64,000 nt of DNA from Erigeron canadensis (taxonomy: Eukaryota > Streptophyta > Magnoliopsida > Asterales > Asteraceae). The stretch covers positions 2,649,765-2,713,764 of the forward strand of contig NC_057767.1 in NCBI RefSeq assembly GCF_010389155.1, in the 5' to 3' direction. Position 1 is the stretch's first letter; every line of letters begins with the position of its first letter. The position numbers were made by a program, and so were the translations under genes. Positions 19,672 through 31,705 of this stretch are shown here, piece after piece. The notes beneath the pieces were generated by a model, which was not told the origin of the DNA, did no database searches, and worked only from the letters and a program-made list of their open reading frames with translations.

Positions 19672-22600
19672 ATGGCTCAGATACTGCTCCATGGCACTCT
19701 TCATGTAACAATTTATGAAGTTGATAAGCTTAATGTCAGTAGTGGCCGTAATATTCTCAAGAAGGTACACCATATGTTTTTCCCAAATTCATTTTTTCCT
19801 AATTAACATCTCTGAAGATAACTGTTTTCGGTTACAAAAAAACTACTCTTGTTACATTGTGCTCTGGAGCTAGAATTGTATTATAATATCATTTATAAGT
19901 TTTGTGTGGATCTATATGATAAATTGATAATATCTTGATTCGAAATCATATTTGTCCTAAAACTGTGTATGGAGGGTCTTAATAGGATGCAAATGGATCA
20001 TGTATATCACAAACAATGGTGCGAGAGGTTTTCTTGATTCCTAGACGTTTAACCAATGTGATATCCTTTATGACATTGTTTGTTCTTCATCTTATTTTCA
20101 CTTTTCTTGTCTGTTCTTGCACATCGCATCCTGAATACGTGCAATACTTGTATACCAGAATGATACATGACTCCCTATATCGTTTTTTTCCACTTTTCTT
20201 AATAAGCCTTTTGTTATACGAATAAACCTATTGCAAGTGAACAATGTTCTATGTTGAGTAAGTTTTCTAACTGTTTCTGTTTGTTAAACAGATTGTGGCT
20301 AACATAGAGGAGACAGTTGGATTTGGAAAAGGAACCCCCAAAATTTATGCAACTATTGATCTGGAAAAGGCCAGAGTCGGACGAACTAAAAAGATCGAAG
20401 ATGAACCCCAAACCCCAAAATGGAACGAGTCTTTCCACATTTATTGTGCCCACTCAGCTTCGAATGTCATATTCACTGTCAAAGATGATAATCCCATTGG
20501 TGCAACTTTAATCGGACGAGCTTATGTCCCTGTTGAAGAACTCTTAGGCGGGGATGAAGTCGACAGATGGGTCGAAATTTTAGACGAGGACAAAAATCCC
20601 ATAAGTGCTGGTTCTAAAATCCATGTTAAGTTACAGTATTTTGATGTTACACAAGATCGCAACTGGGCTCACGGACTTAAAAATGCCAAATACCCCGGAG
20701 TTCCATACACGTTCTTTTCTCAAAGACGAGGATGTCGAGTTTCCTTATATCAAGATGCTCATGTTCCTGACAATTTCATTCCCAAAATACCCCTTGCTGG
20801 CGGCAAGTACTACGAGCCCAAAAGATGTTGGGAGGATATTTTTGATGCTATAACTAAAGCGGAACACTTCATTTATATTACGGGCTGGTCGGTTTACACT
20901 GAGATAAGTTTGATCAGAGATACAAGAAGGCAAAAGCCTGGGGGTGATGTCACACTCGGTGAACTGCTAAAAAAGAAAGCAAGTGACGGTGTTCGGGTTC
21001 TTATGCTTGTTTGGGATGACCGAACCTCTGTAGATATACTAAAAAAAGACGGATTGATGGCTACCCATGATGAAGATACCGAAAACTATTTTAATAACAC
21101 TGATGTTCATTGTGTGTTATGCCCCCGCAACCCCGATGATGGTGGAAGCTTCATTCAGGACCTTCAAATTTCCACAATGTTCACTCACCACCAGAAAATT
21201 GTGGTGGTGGACTCTGAAATGCCGAGTGGGGACTCACAGAACCGTCGAGTGGTGAGTTTTGTAGGTGGTATTGATCTTTGTGATGGAAGATACGATTCCC
21301 AGTTCCACTCTCTTTTTCGAACACTTGATACAGCTCACCATGACGATTTCCATCAGCCGAACTACCCTGGGGCTTCTATAACCAAAGGTGGACCACGAGA
21401 GCCATGGCATGATATCCACAGTCGACTGGAGGGACCTGTTGCTTGGGACGTTCTTTTTAACTTTGAACAAAGGTGGAAAAAGCAAGGTGGGAAAGACCTT
21501 CTTGTTAATTTAAGAGAGCTTGATGGCGTCCTTACCCCGCCATCTCCAGTTATGTTTCCTGATGACCAAGAGACGTGGAATGTTCAAGTTTTCCGCTCCA
21601 TTGATGGTGGGGCTGCTTTTGGGTTCCCTGACACACCCGAAGATGCTGCTAAAGCAGGTCTAGTAAGTGGAAAAGATAACATAATTGACCGAAGCATTCA
21701 AGATGCTTATATTCATGCTATAAGGCGAGCCAAACGCTTTATTTATATAGAGAACCAATATTTCTTAGGAAGCTCTTATGCATGGCAGTTTGATGATGTA
21801 AAGGGTGAAGATGTTGGTGCTTTACATCTCATCCCAAAAGAACTTTCTTTAAAGATTGTTAGCAAAATCGAGGCTGGTGAGAAGTTCACTGTTTATGTTG
21901 TGGTACCAATGTGGCCCGAAGGGATCCCAGAGAGTGCATCTGTTCAGGCAATATTGGACTGGCAAAGGAGGACCATGGAAATGATGTATAAAGATATTGT
22001 ACAGGCTCTTGAAGCTCAGGGCCTTCAGGAAAACCCGAGAGATTACCTCACATTTTTCTGCCTTGGTAACCGAGAGGTAAAGAGAAGCGGAGAGTATGAA
22101 CCTTCTGAAACACCTGATCCGGATTCAGACTATTTGAAAGCTCAGGAGGCCCGGCGGTTCATGATCTACGTCCATGCCAAAATGATGATTGGTTAGTAGT
22201 GCGTTTCACTTTTTTCTTTGAAAGGGTGATAATTTCAACCTATTTATGTGATAAGGGGTCTCTGGGTAAATGGTAAATAAGTTTAGATTTAGCTGTAAAG
22301 AAAGTGAGTTAAATGGGTAACGGGCCAAAAGTCCGGCTAAGTGTATTGAAATGCTTACTACCGCCTAAAATTTTTGCTTCATATAGCCGGATTAATAGTT
22401 CTACACCTCATCTCACCTAACCAAACACTTTCTGGCTCATACTTGGAAGTTTCTCAGTTTAACCTAGCCCTTTCTGACCTGTTATCCAACTAGTCTTTTT
22501 TGTGTATGCCGTATGCTCATGTATAGAGTTTGTTCAGATAAAGAGTCTGCTTTCAATTTCAACTTATTTCAAAGTTTACCCATCTACTCGTCTAGCATAA

Positions 22601-23654
22601 CTTGATGGAGGGACTTGTGCTCTCATCTAATAAAAGGAGTCTCTCTCTTTAAATTTGCTTTGTGGCGGTTTTATTTATAAATTCTTAAATAGTCATGATT
22701 TCTTAAATACACACTTAACACACAAATATATGTATTTGAATATGTAGAAATATGAAACGTAAAGAATGAGTAAATTGAGAGCTTTTGCATTCAAAATGAA
22801 AAGTTGGTACACAAAATAACTTCTATCCGTCTAAGTCCACGTTCCCCTAAGCTTTAGCATCATTTCAACGTCATTTCTCATTGAACTCGGTAAACAGTTG
22901 GACCAATTCTTTAACAAGCCAACGTCCCTAAATTCACGTGGGTAATTTATTTTTCTACTGACCACATTGGTACCCGTGACTCGAGACCCATGTGACCCGT
23001 GAACTAACCCGATTAACCCAAAAGTTAAAGAACAGATTCTGCTACTAGTATAGTTCATTACAGTTGAAACTTGACTGTTAATTCTTACAGGCTAAGTTCT
23101 TCTTCAAGATGACTGTTAGATTGTTTTTTAATTTGCTCTTTGATTATAATGGTTTTCTGGTTTTCTCTAGATTATAACGTAATTTATATTTGTTCTTTCA
23201 ATATAATTTATGTCACACAGTCGATGATGAATACATAATTGTGGGATCTGCCAACATTAACCAACGTTCCATGGACGGTGCTAGAGATTCCGAAATAGCA
23301 ATGGGAGCCTACCAACCTTACCATCTCTCTACCCGTGAACCTGCAAGGGGTGAAATCCATGGTTTCCGTATGGCTCTATGGTACGAACACCTCGGCATGC
23401 TTGATGACAGCTTCCAGCTCCCAGAAAGCACAGAATGTGTGAAGAAAGTTAACCAAATCGCCGACAAGTACTGGGATCTTTATGCTAGTGAGAATCTTGA
23501 ACAAGACCTCCCTGGTCACTTGCTTCGCTACCCTATTGGTGTTGCTAGTGAAGGTAATGTTACTGAACTGCCCGGAACTGAGTTTTTCCCTGATACAAAA
23601 GCTCGAGTTCTTGGTGGCAAAGTTGATTATCTTCCTCCAATTCTTACTTCTTAA
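19672..23654 (+). CDS. Phospholipase D alpha, tandem copy 2
   Basis: Same enzyme family and gene plan as copy 1: coding exons 19672-19764, 20292-22191 and 23221-23654, 808 residues. C2 domain at about 1-126. HxKxxxxD motifs are H331/K333/D338 and H659/K661/D666, the latter interrupted by intron 2. The EKF motif at 561-563 is canonical. Exons 2 and 3 have exactly the same lengths (1900 and 434 nt) as in copy 1. The clearest coding differences are one extra codon and several changes around residues 21-30 of exon 1. Intron 1 is only 527 bp, so this copy probably shows the ancestral structure. Both copies look functional; relative expression cannot be told from sequence. Confidence 0.96.
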
Positions 23655-24338
23655 GAAGTGGTTGATTAAACTTCAAAAAATGTTTTGTTTCTGTTTAACT
23701 AGTGTTTGTGGTTTGTGTGATGTTTGAATTATTATGTAGAGTTGGGACAACTTTTATGCAGAGATGTGCTTATCAGGGCTTCTGTGTTCTGCCGGTTTGT
23801 GTTATTTATGTGTACCATTAGTGGATATAATATATGAGTGTAAATCATCTTCATCTATGAGTGTTGATTTTGTTTTTGTCTTTGTAGCAATTTTCGAAAG
23901 TGTTCCCTTTTGTGTTGGTAATTTTTAATACTAGTGTGTGAAATGTTGCGACAGATCGACATCAGAAAGAGAAGATAGTCAGAGTGAGGTGACATGTTTA
24001 GAGAGTAGCAAGAAAAGAGTGTAGTTGCAACTGTTGAGTTCTGGTAATGGTGAACTAATGGATTTGTTCTGTAGTATCATATGAAATTCCTCGTCGGTTC
24101 TACATACCATCTTGTTTTAGTCCCAACCCATTGTGACCCGTTACCCAACCTGTCTGACTCCTCTCATTTGACAACTTTATCTATTCTCATATAATCTTGA
24201 CTGAAAAATCTTATTTAGAGTGGCTATTTGAGTTAACATTTGTGGAATGAATTATCTGATTCTCGTGACTTCAAGGCACTATTTGCCTTTTGCGTTTAGT
24301 TATCTAGTCTAATGATTCAGAATCACATAGATTACTGG
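23655..24338. other. PLD copy 2 3' UTR and spacer
   Basis: The first ~230 bp parallel the 3' flank of copy 1 and probably form the 3' UTR. The remainder to 24338 has no recognised gene. Confidence 0.5.
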
Positions 24339-24646
24339 CAGAGGTGGCTCAACAGTACTATGGGACTAGGCGATCGCTTTAAGCCCCCAAATTTCTAAGG
24401 CCTCCAAATCTTGTATATTAGACTTAGTGTTTGAATTTTGGATTAAGTATCATTATATAATTTGCATTGCGGTAACGCCTTTTTGATTTTTGCATCAACA
24501 TCTGCATATTTTTTTTTTATTACTTGTAGTTCAATAATAAAAAACGAGCTACTTTTTTTTTTTTTTTACTTTAGTTTATATGGTAATGAACTAGGCCCCC
24601 AAAATTAATCTCATTTGAGGTCTCCAAAAACCTTAAGCCGCCACTG
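24339..24646. mobile_element. hAT-like element inserted beside PLD pseudogene
   Basis: 308 bp. Left terminus CAGAGGTGGCTCAAC and right terminus TTAAGCCGCCACTG are imperfect inverted repeats. Flanks ATTACTGG (24331-24338) and ATTACTGC (24647-24654) match at 7 of 8 positions, as expected for an aged hAT target duplication. No transposase frame. Confidence 0.75.
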
Positions 24647-24697
24647 ATTACTGCTATTTTTCTTCTTCAAGAAGATGACAATCTTCAAGGCATTACT

Positions 24698-25070
24698 GTT
24701 GGATCTGCCAATACCAAAATGCATTCCATGGACGATGCTAGAGATTCTGAGATAGCCATGGGAGTCTACCAATCTTATCATCTCTCTACCCATGAAATTC
24801 ACGGTTTCTGTATGGCTCTATGGCACAAACACCTCAGCATGCTTGATAACAGCTGCCAGCTCTTATTAAGTGCTGAATGTGTGAAGAAAGTTAACCATAT
24901 GCCCACAAGTAATGGGAACTTTATGTTTCACTTATTGTTGTGTGATTAGGTGTAATGTTTGAATCATTTTGCAGAGGTGTTCTTATCAGAGCATATGTAT
25001 TGTTGTGGATTTATGGTTTTTGCTTTATTTTTTCTGTATATTATTAGTGAATACAATTTTTGTGACTTGT
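24698..25070 (+). pseudogene. PLD alpha last-exon fragment
   Basis: Aligns with exon 3 and the 3' UTR of the two PLD genes. Recognisable stretches are [27 protein letters not shown] and ECVKKVN. A 15-bp in-frame deletion removes the EPARG segment, the second HKD motif is absent, and the frame stops early near 24949. The sequence just before it resembles the end of intron 2 (TTCTTCTTCAAG...GATGAC). This indicates a third, partial copy from the same tandem duplication rather than a processed retrocopy. Confidence 0.85.
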
Positions 25071-26496
25071 GTGATTCCTACTCATGTATGTGTTATGATC
25101 TGAGATTTTCGGTCTCAGACTGCTAGTAATTTGTATCAATTTTTCAAAGTGTAACCTATTGTGCTACTTTTATCCTTATTGTAACAATTTCTCAAACTGT
25201 GCGAGTAAGTTGAGGTCCAGTTGAAGCAATTAGTGATGACTAAAAGATACCTTAAAGCATTATATCTTTGAGTAAGGTTTTCTAGATGCAATAGTTGTTG
25301 GTCCCAGTAGGATCAAGAACAAACAATATGTAATAATCTTTATATATTGAATGAATAATTGTCATTACACACTTCTAAATTGTTGTGCATATTTTCATCT
25401 TGTCTTACACATATTTGTCATGCTAAAACTATACATTACATATGACCCATATATTTATAGACAATGAATGGGTGTGTTGGTTCATTGGTACCTTTGATGA
25501 ACCATTGTATCATTTTCTAATAGACATATCCTTTCCAACTAATACACAACTTTCTAACTAAATAACGGACACACCTTTTCTAACTAATAACCAACTATAA
25601 CTAAGTATAAGTGACTTTAACCTTTTAACTAGACATAGACAATTAACAAGTCCAATAATAATTAGTCCACAAGGTGATGAAAAGGTGGTGTGTTTATTGT
25701 AAATGAACATAATTTGATAGTTGATACTATAAGGATTACTTTCAGTTATAAAATTCGACGATGAGATTGCACAAGGGTCTATATGACTATATGGCCAGCC
25801 AGTTAGGCACGGTTACAACTATGAGTAATTCAACTAAAACAACTTGCCTAAGTTTGAAAGAATTTGATTTGTTGATCGAGTGAAGAAGGGAAGGTCAGTA
25901 AGTTTGATGAAATAATGTAGGATAGGTAATGAGCCAGGTGTGGGTTTGGTTTTAGATAAGTCTAGAGTCTTGACGAAGTCCCACACCGAATTATATAGTT
26001 ACCAAATCCAAGAGGCCATGGCTAAATAAATTATGTCCTGTTTGCAACATATCCTGCACGTACTGGGGAATCCTGTTTGGTTTAAATGATAATATTTACA
26101 CATAGAGGTGTCCAAAAACTGTTTTTTTCCAAACCAAACCTGATTTCAGCCGGTTTTGGTCAAATGTGTACCTTTTCTTTGCCGAAAACCAAACCTGACC
26201 CGATCTCTACCAGGTCTGAATACCCAAAATGGTTTGGTCAAACGGGTAGGAAAACGGTTTTTGGAAACCGGGCTTGCCCAAACCGGTTTTTTTAGTGTAT
26301 AAACTTTATATATATACATACCGCCGCTAGCGATAATATAAAAGAATTAAATCTGACGAGACACAACACTGAAACTTGTTATTATTAAGTCGGGTATCAA
26401 CCTAGTTATTCGGGTCTAGGTCTGAGTGTGAGATTATCAATAATCAAGAAGAAATGTATATAATATGTATATGTGACATTACAGACGTGGTTTTGA
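25071..26496. other. Spacer with low-copy repeat wording
   Basis: No gene is seen. At 26105-26300 an AACCGG- and CCAAACC-rich stretch (GAGGTGTCCAAAAACTG at the left, CCCAAACCGGTTTTTT at the right) reads like a small decayed transposon. Ends are not clear. Confidence 0.35.
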
Positions 26497-27019
26497 GCAT
26501 AGTTGTTGAACTCTTACGAGTCCATAGTCGACTTTTACGAGTCGAGTCGATTTACATAAAAAATAAGTCAACTCGCTTGATGACTCGTTTTTGTCCAGAT
26601 TCTTACGAGTCGCTGTGTGAACTTGGAACGAGTCACGAGTCGCAAACTTATAATCATTGTAGTTTGATACTATGATTATACTATAATATATATTATATTT
26701 GATGGTATATTGTTTTCTGTCGTATTTATGTAGTTTTGATCTTTTTATTGCGAATTTCAAGGTAAACAGTAAGTTTATGACTGAAAACTGTTGAATATGC
26801 AGTAATTTGAAATATCTATTAAGATAATGATTTTATTTTAATAATATTTACTATTTTAGTATAATATATCAATACAATACAATATTTCTACAACAAAAAT
26901 TTATATATAATTATAAAATTATATATTATCAAATATCTTGATTCTTACGATTCGAGTCACGAGTCGAAAAATCATATTTCGAATTGAGTAAAAAATACTG
27001 AGTCTCTAACTATGGTCAT
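26497..27019. repeat. ACGAGTCG-rich repeat element
   Basis: Many copies of ACGAGTC(G/A) cluster at both ends. The left edge GCATAGTTGTTGAACTC and right edge GAGTCTCTAACTATGGT are imperfect inverted repeats. A shorter relative is at 36534-36650. Probably a non-autonomous DNA transposon; the superfamily is unknown to me. Confidence 0.55.
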
Positions 27020-27778
27020 GAATCAAAATAATTGGATGGATTTGACAAGAGTTCTTTTGATGTTGAGGCGTTGATCCCGTACTTGTTAAAAAAGAAAAAA
27101 ATAATAAATATAATTAACTAAATATGGGTTAATGTCGGCAGTGTATCTTGAACAGTTGAACTAAATACGGTGTACAAATTAATATTTACTGTTTCAACTC
27201 TCAACCCTCAATAAGAGAAACGTATTGAAATTGCTGACACTATCACACTAGTTCTTGAATCAGAATAAATTACCATGATTTTCTATACACTATGCCACCA
27301 ACTACCAACTATACCACATAAGTAGACGACAACTACAATTACTACAAACATGCATGACCATATATACATTATATATAGCTGTTATTATTGCTAATTAATC
27401 ATGGTAGATCACCCATTAACATTTATGTTGGATTTAAAAACCAGTTTTGTGATTTCCACACTAGCTTGGATTTCTTTCCAGAAACGACAGAAGCGGAAGT
27501 TACATTTTTGACAAGATTCGGGGGCTTTTAATTCAAATATACAGAATGGCCTTCAGAAATAACAAACACTCACTACTAGTTTGAAGAAAACTTATAATAT
27601 TGAAGAATGAAGATATAGGTCATCAACTAGCTGGAATCAAAATACCAGCAAGATTGGTGTTATATATAACATATAGCTAAACTTGACCAACTTTTACAAT
27701 TATTTTTATTTTTTTAACAGGTATTTGGTTGGTTTCCGTTACAACATACCGAGAATAAAAATTAAATAAGAAAACTCT
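27020..27778. other. Spacer without recognised gene
   Basis: AT-rich. I found no exon-like frame or paired repeats. Confidence 0.4.
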
Positions 27779-28110
27779 TAAAATGAGAATACGGTAAGAA
27801 CATTTAAAAACTACATTTTGATGCATTAAAAGTCCACAAAATTAACATAGTATTTAACAACACATTGATCTGTTAAAATCAAAAAAATCATGTTTTTTTT
27901 TTGTTTTGTTTTGTGCATTCATCTTGGATGCATATTCATCAAAATAGATGCATCCAACAAAAAACGTGATTTTTTTTTTATTTTGACGGATCAATGTGTT
28001 ATTAAATACTTAAATAATGATAATTAATTATACACTATGTTAGTTTTTTAGACTTTTAATGCATCAAAATGATGTTTTTAAGTTTACTCATCGTGTTCTC
28101 ATTTTAAGGG
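27779..28110. mobile_element. Fold-back MITE family III, complete copy
   Basis: About 330 bp forming almost one long hairpin. The left arm TTAAAATGAGAA, ACTACATTTTGATGCATTAA and TTTAACAACACATTGATC recurs inverted on the right, ending in TTCTCATTTTAA. Two partial relatives lie at 5030-5222 and 7236-7555. Confidence 0.8.
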
Positions 28111-28345
28111 TTAATTAAATCGTTCAATTTTATCAAATTGACTTTTGCTTATATCATCATTTAGATTAACAATAAATTAAAAATCATAATAATCATTATC
28201 TAAATGTATTAATTTTCCATCAACAATTTACATTTTTTAACCCCCAATACTTAATTTATACAGTATATATTTTTAGCATCAACTTGAAGAGATTTTTTTT
28301 TAAAAGTTATAAAAGGTATTTATATTTAGTTTTTTAAAGTTTCAA

Positions 28346-28723
28346 TTGTCACTCAAATCAAGAATCTTAATTGTTATCAAAAAATATAAAAACAATCCTA
28401 ATTGTTATCTAATTATCATAGGACATGTGATTGAAAGTAAACCTATTCGTGTTATGAGTCTGCATCATAATCAAATACATATACTTGAATGTCAAGTACA
28501 GGACCACAAGTATGTTTATATTTTAATTCCTGATTATCTTTAATAATAATATCAGATTATGAGTACAACTGGTTTAAAAAATGCTATAATAGAAAAATTA
28601 TTGTAGCATGTGCCTTGTGGAATGACTACGACATACAATTTCATCAATATGTCTCAGCTAACAATGACAATGACGAACTTGTGAGTAATGTAATACAACT
28701 TGCAAAGTATAACACTTAGAACC
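28346..28723 (+). pseudogene. RPA70-like OB-fold protein fragment
   Basis: Two conceptual segments resemble plant replication protein A large-subunit-like OB folds. The first is IIGHVIESKPIRVMS then ILECQVQDHK (28400-28510). The second is IIVACALWNDYDIQFHQYV then NNDNDEL and IQLAKYNT (28600-28720). Frames shift and stop between them, so it cannot encode a full protein. RPA-like genes are common in plants and are also captured by Helitrons. I saw no Helitron ends around this one. Confidence 0.55.
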
Positions 28724-29433
28724 GTATACGTTCAAAATTATAAGCTTTTATGAATTAAACGTATAAACGTCCAATATTGACAATATCGTAAACCCCGTGT
28801 CTAGTGTTGGACACAGGTCTAAAATCTAGTCTAAAATCTAGTATTGTATGTATAGCAACTTATATATTTCATGTTTGTTTAGTTTATTAGTTAGTACATC
28901 TACAATTCTCGTTTAATGTTACAAACAAATAAAATCATCTTTTAGCATTTGATGAAGAATAAAACTTTTTTTGGTTAGTACGTATTTCGTTTACTCTAAA
29001 GTGGTGTTAGATGATTGTAACCAACGGCAACATTGTCACCAATCGGTAAAGAACGACAGTGGTGACTGACGTTGGGGAGAGAGACTTTGATTGATGAAGT
29101 GTTTGCTGACTAACAACGACAACGATGAGCCGTGAGTGGCAAGTGCCGCTGCAAGTTAGGGGTGGTTTGTAGGCCAGTTGTATGGTGGTGTATGCCCAAG
29201 TTTTTCATCAAAATTATAGCTATGTCCATCGGTGGAACTTGAACAACGGCACTGGAGGGGTCAAAATTTTTTTGGGTTTTAGGTTTTATCTTTTCTGCAT
29301 CTATGTTTTGTTTCTGAAGAGGTGAAAACACATAAAAAAAAATTTTATTTATCTTTAAATAATATATAATTGTTAAATATGGTCCAAAATTTTGGAGGGA
29401 CCAAAACCTCCTTTGGTCCTTCATATCTTCCGC
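28724..29433. other. Spacer, possible decayed element end
   Basis: No gene is supported. The end ATCTTCCGCCACTG near 29427-29437 resembles right ends of hAT-like elements in this window, but I could not find a matching left end. Confidence 0.35.
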
Positions 29434-29950
29434 CACTGGCTTTTAACAAAAATATCATTTATTTACGCTTACTTTTAACAAGTGTGAAAAAATTGCTTAA
29501 TTTGTTCACACTTAAAAAAGTTTAAAAAGTATTCACCTTTAAAAGTGTAGATAAATTTGAAAAATTATAACTTTTTCACACTTAAATATGTGGGAAAAAA
29601 TTTTCACTCTTATAATTAAGTGTGTAAAGGTATATTAGTTGTTCACACTTAGAAGTGTTAGGATTAATTTGTAACACTAAATTTTTTCACACAAGAGAAG
29701 TGTGGAGAATTTAAGTGTTACAATTTGACTTTCACACTTTTAAATGTAAATATGTTTGAAATTTGTTCACACTTTTAGGTGTGAACTTTTTCTTTTCACA
29801 TATATAAATGTGAAATAATTATAACTTTTTAAATTTCTTCATACTTTTAAATGTGTATACTTTTTAAAATTTTTTAAGTGTGAACAAATTAAAAAAATTT
29901 TGCACACTTTTTAAAAGTAAGTATGAATAAATAACATTTTTGTTGTAGTG
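29434..29950. mobile_element. CACTA-like non-autonomous element
   Basis: The right end reads CACTACAACAAAAATGTT on the minus strand. The left end, CACTGGCTTTTAACAAAAAT, aligns with it after a short insertion, and the match continues through TTATTTA and CTTACTTTTAA. The interior is filled with many direct and inverted copies of AAGTGTGAA/TTCACACTT. Subterminal repeat arrays and CACTA ends are the signature of En/Spm elements. A 3-bp target duplication is not evident. Confidence 0.7.
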
Positions 29951-30136
29951 GATGTTTAACTGTAGATTTATTGATAGTGAGGTTGATTATTGTAAAAGAA
30001 ATATTAAGGTAAAACAAATAAATAAGACTTTGACCTTTAGATCATTATAAAATTGATAGCAAGAAGATTTACAAAACACAATTATATATATTATAGTATA
30101 TATACATACATATATATATATATACATATATATATA

Positions 30137-30325
30137 GGGGATGGTAATATAAGGCTGTCGGGTATCTAAGCTTAGGTGTGGAACAGTCACATATTGTTTT
30201 TTTAATCCATAAAAATCATGGGGGCCCATGCATTTATTCATTAAACAATAAATAGTAAAATATTAGTATGTGAGGAGTTCCACACCTAAGCTTAGGTGCC
30301 GGACAACCTTATATTCCCTTTTCCC

Positions 30326-30327
<2 letters not shown>
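30137..30327 (+). mobile_element. TA-targeting MITE family I, well-preserved
   Basis: Nearly identical to 2504-2690: GGGGATGGTAATATAAGGCT, then CTAAGCTTAGGTGTGGAAC, ending CACACCTAAGCTTAGGTGCC and CCTTATATTCCC. Flanked by (TA)n on both sides, the right-hand tract at 30328-30371. Confidence 0.85.
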
Positions 30328-30370
<43 letters not shown>

Positions 30371-30377
<7 letters not shown>

Positions 30378-30590
30378 GAGAGAGGGGGGGGAAAGTTTTT
30401 TGAGTCTAGTTTATTTTGAGTCCAATTTGAGTCCATTGATTTCCTTCCATCTTCTCAAATCCCAACCACCTCCTACCACCACCACCATGATTTTTCCGAC
30501 GACGACGACCATCGCCACCACGATTTACACATGTGTAAATTATATGAACTCAAAATAAGTTGGACTCAAAATAACATGCCCCTATATATA
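30371..30590. mobile_element. TA-flanked element family IV
   Basis: Inverted ends built from TTTTGAGTC and GACTCAAAAT words, a CCACCACCACC stretch, and the palindrome TTTACACATGTGTAAA near the right side. It lies between (TA)n tracts and shares the ACACATGTGT palindrome and GGCGACCATC-type wording with 44333-45005. Confidence 0.55.
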
Positions 30591-30942
30591 TATATATATA
30601 TGCCCTTTTACCATTTTTGTTTACTTGAAATTAAATTCTATTCATAATAATGACATTAATACCACCAATTCATCTCAACCTTTGATCTAATGGATCAAAT
30701 AGACGATCATGGTTTTTTAGTTCTCGACATATATTTATTCACTATTTTATAACCCCATTTCTTTCCCATTTCTTCACTATTTATTCACTATTTTATTATT
30801 TTATTTTTTTTACACAAAATTAAAAAAAAAAACACATTTTATTAATAACTAAACACAAATTACATTACTTAAAATAAAAGACAATACAATAAAAAAAAGA
30901 CAATACTGGAAAAAAAACAAAAAAAACATAATAATGATACGA

Positions 30943-31397
30943 TTACTCTTCATCGTCATCATCTTTGATTGACATATTTCCTAATCCACGGTAAGCCGTT
31001 TCATTGGCCCACTACTTGTCGTGTTCTGGATATTTCACTTCCCACGTTGATTTGTCTTCTCCGCAGTTGTCGTGGTACGATTCGGCCCAAGTGCATTGGT
31101 CGGTGAACGTGTGACCGGCCTTAAAAACATTGTCGATCACCCTCTTCACTCTTTTGCTCTCATCCTGCAGAAAATAAGAATACGTCTCTTCGTGTTTCGA
31201 GACCCTGCGGCCTGGTGCTTCTATTTCCTGAACGTGTTGGTCGCATTGGTGTCTCTTTTCCGTAGGAAACCCAGAACCCCAGAGAGTTCATTTTAAAGGA
31301 GGGTGTCCTCATTGATATCGGCCATGATTCGTGTTTTCATCTCATCTTCGGTGAGACGAGGTCAGTGAACGTTCTTCTTTGATGATGATGAAGCCAT
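30943..31397 (-). pseudogene. Broken paralogue of the small unknown gene at 31706
   Basis: Starts MASSSSKKN at 31397 on the minus strand and continues with EDEMKTRIMADI. In-frame stops interrupt it (after NVH and after DTLL), and a frameshift follows near LRKR. In the shifted frame the protein continues with HQCDQHVQEIEAPGRR, then YFLQDESKRVKRVIDNV, reaches a further stop after PEHDK, and ends in an acidic KDDDDEE tail. The order MASSS / IMADI / KR..C / Y F..LQ matches the intact ORF at 31706-32014. Function unknown; this copy is dead as read. Confidence 0.6.
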
Positions 31398-31705
31398 TTG
31401 GAATATTAAGTGAGTTAGCAGATGAAACAAGTTTTTTGAATGGTGATGAAACTGGTAAATGCTCTGGGTTGGTATTTATAGAGTAACATTGTAGGTGGTC
31501 GTTAAGGGACTATAATTGTAAATTTTTTTTGAATTTTTGGCCGTTTGAGGGACTGTAATTGTAAATATTTTGAAGTGAACGGTGGAAGGACTCTAATTGT
31601 AAATATTTTGAATTTTGAACGTTGGATGAGCGTCTTTGACTTCAGCTATAAATACTGTCCTTACCAGATATTTCATTTCAAAACTCAAACTTTTATATAT
31701 CTGCA
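31398..31705. promoter_or_regulatory. Bidirectional promoter between the small-gene pair
   Basis: The 308-bp gap has a TATAAATA box for each direction: 31647-31654 on the plus strand, about 52 bp before the ATG, and 31473-31480 on the minus strand, about 76 bp before its ATG. Between them a motif GGACTNTAATTGTAAAT, in two copies followed by ATTTTGAA, occurs three times (about 31507, 31550 and 31588). Confidence 0.5.

Noticed and set aside
29110..29436. 108-residue minus-strand ORF
   Set aside because: No recognisable domain; overlaps what looks like a decayed transposon end.
29459..29945. Possible CRISPR-like or regulatory repeat array
   Set aside because: Repeats are short, in both orientations and irregularly spaced; CACTA subterminal repeats explain them better.
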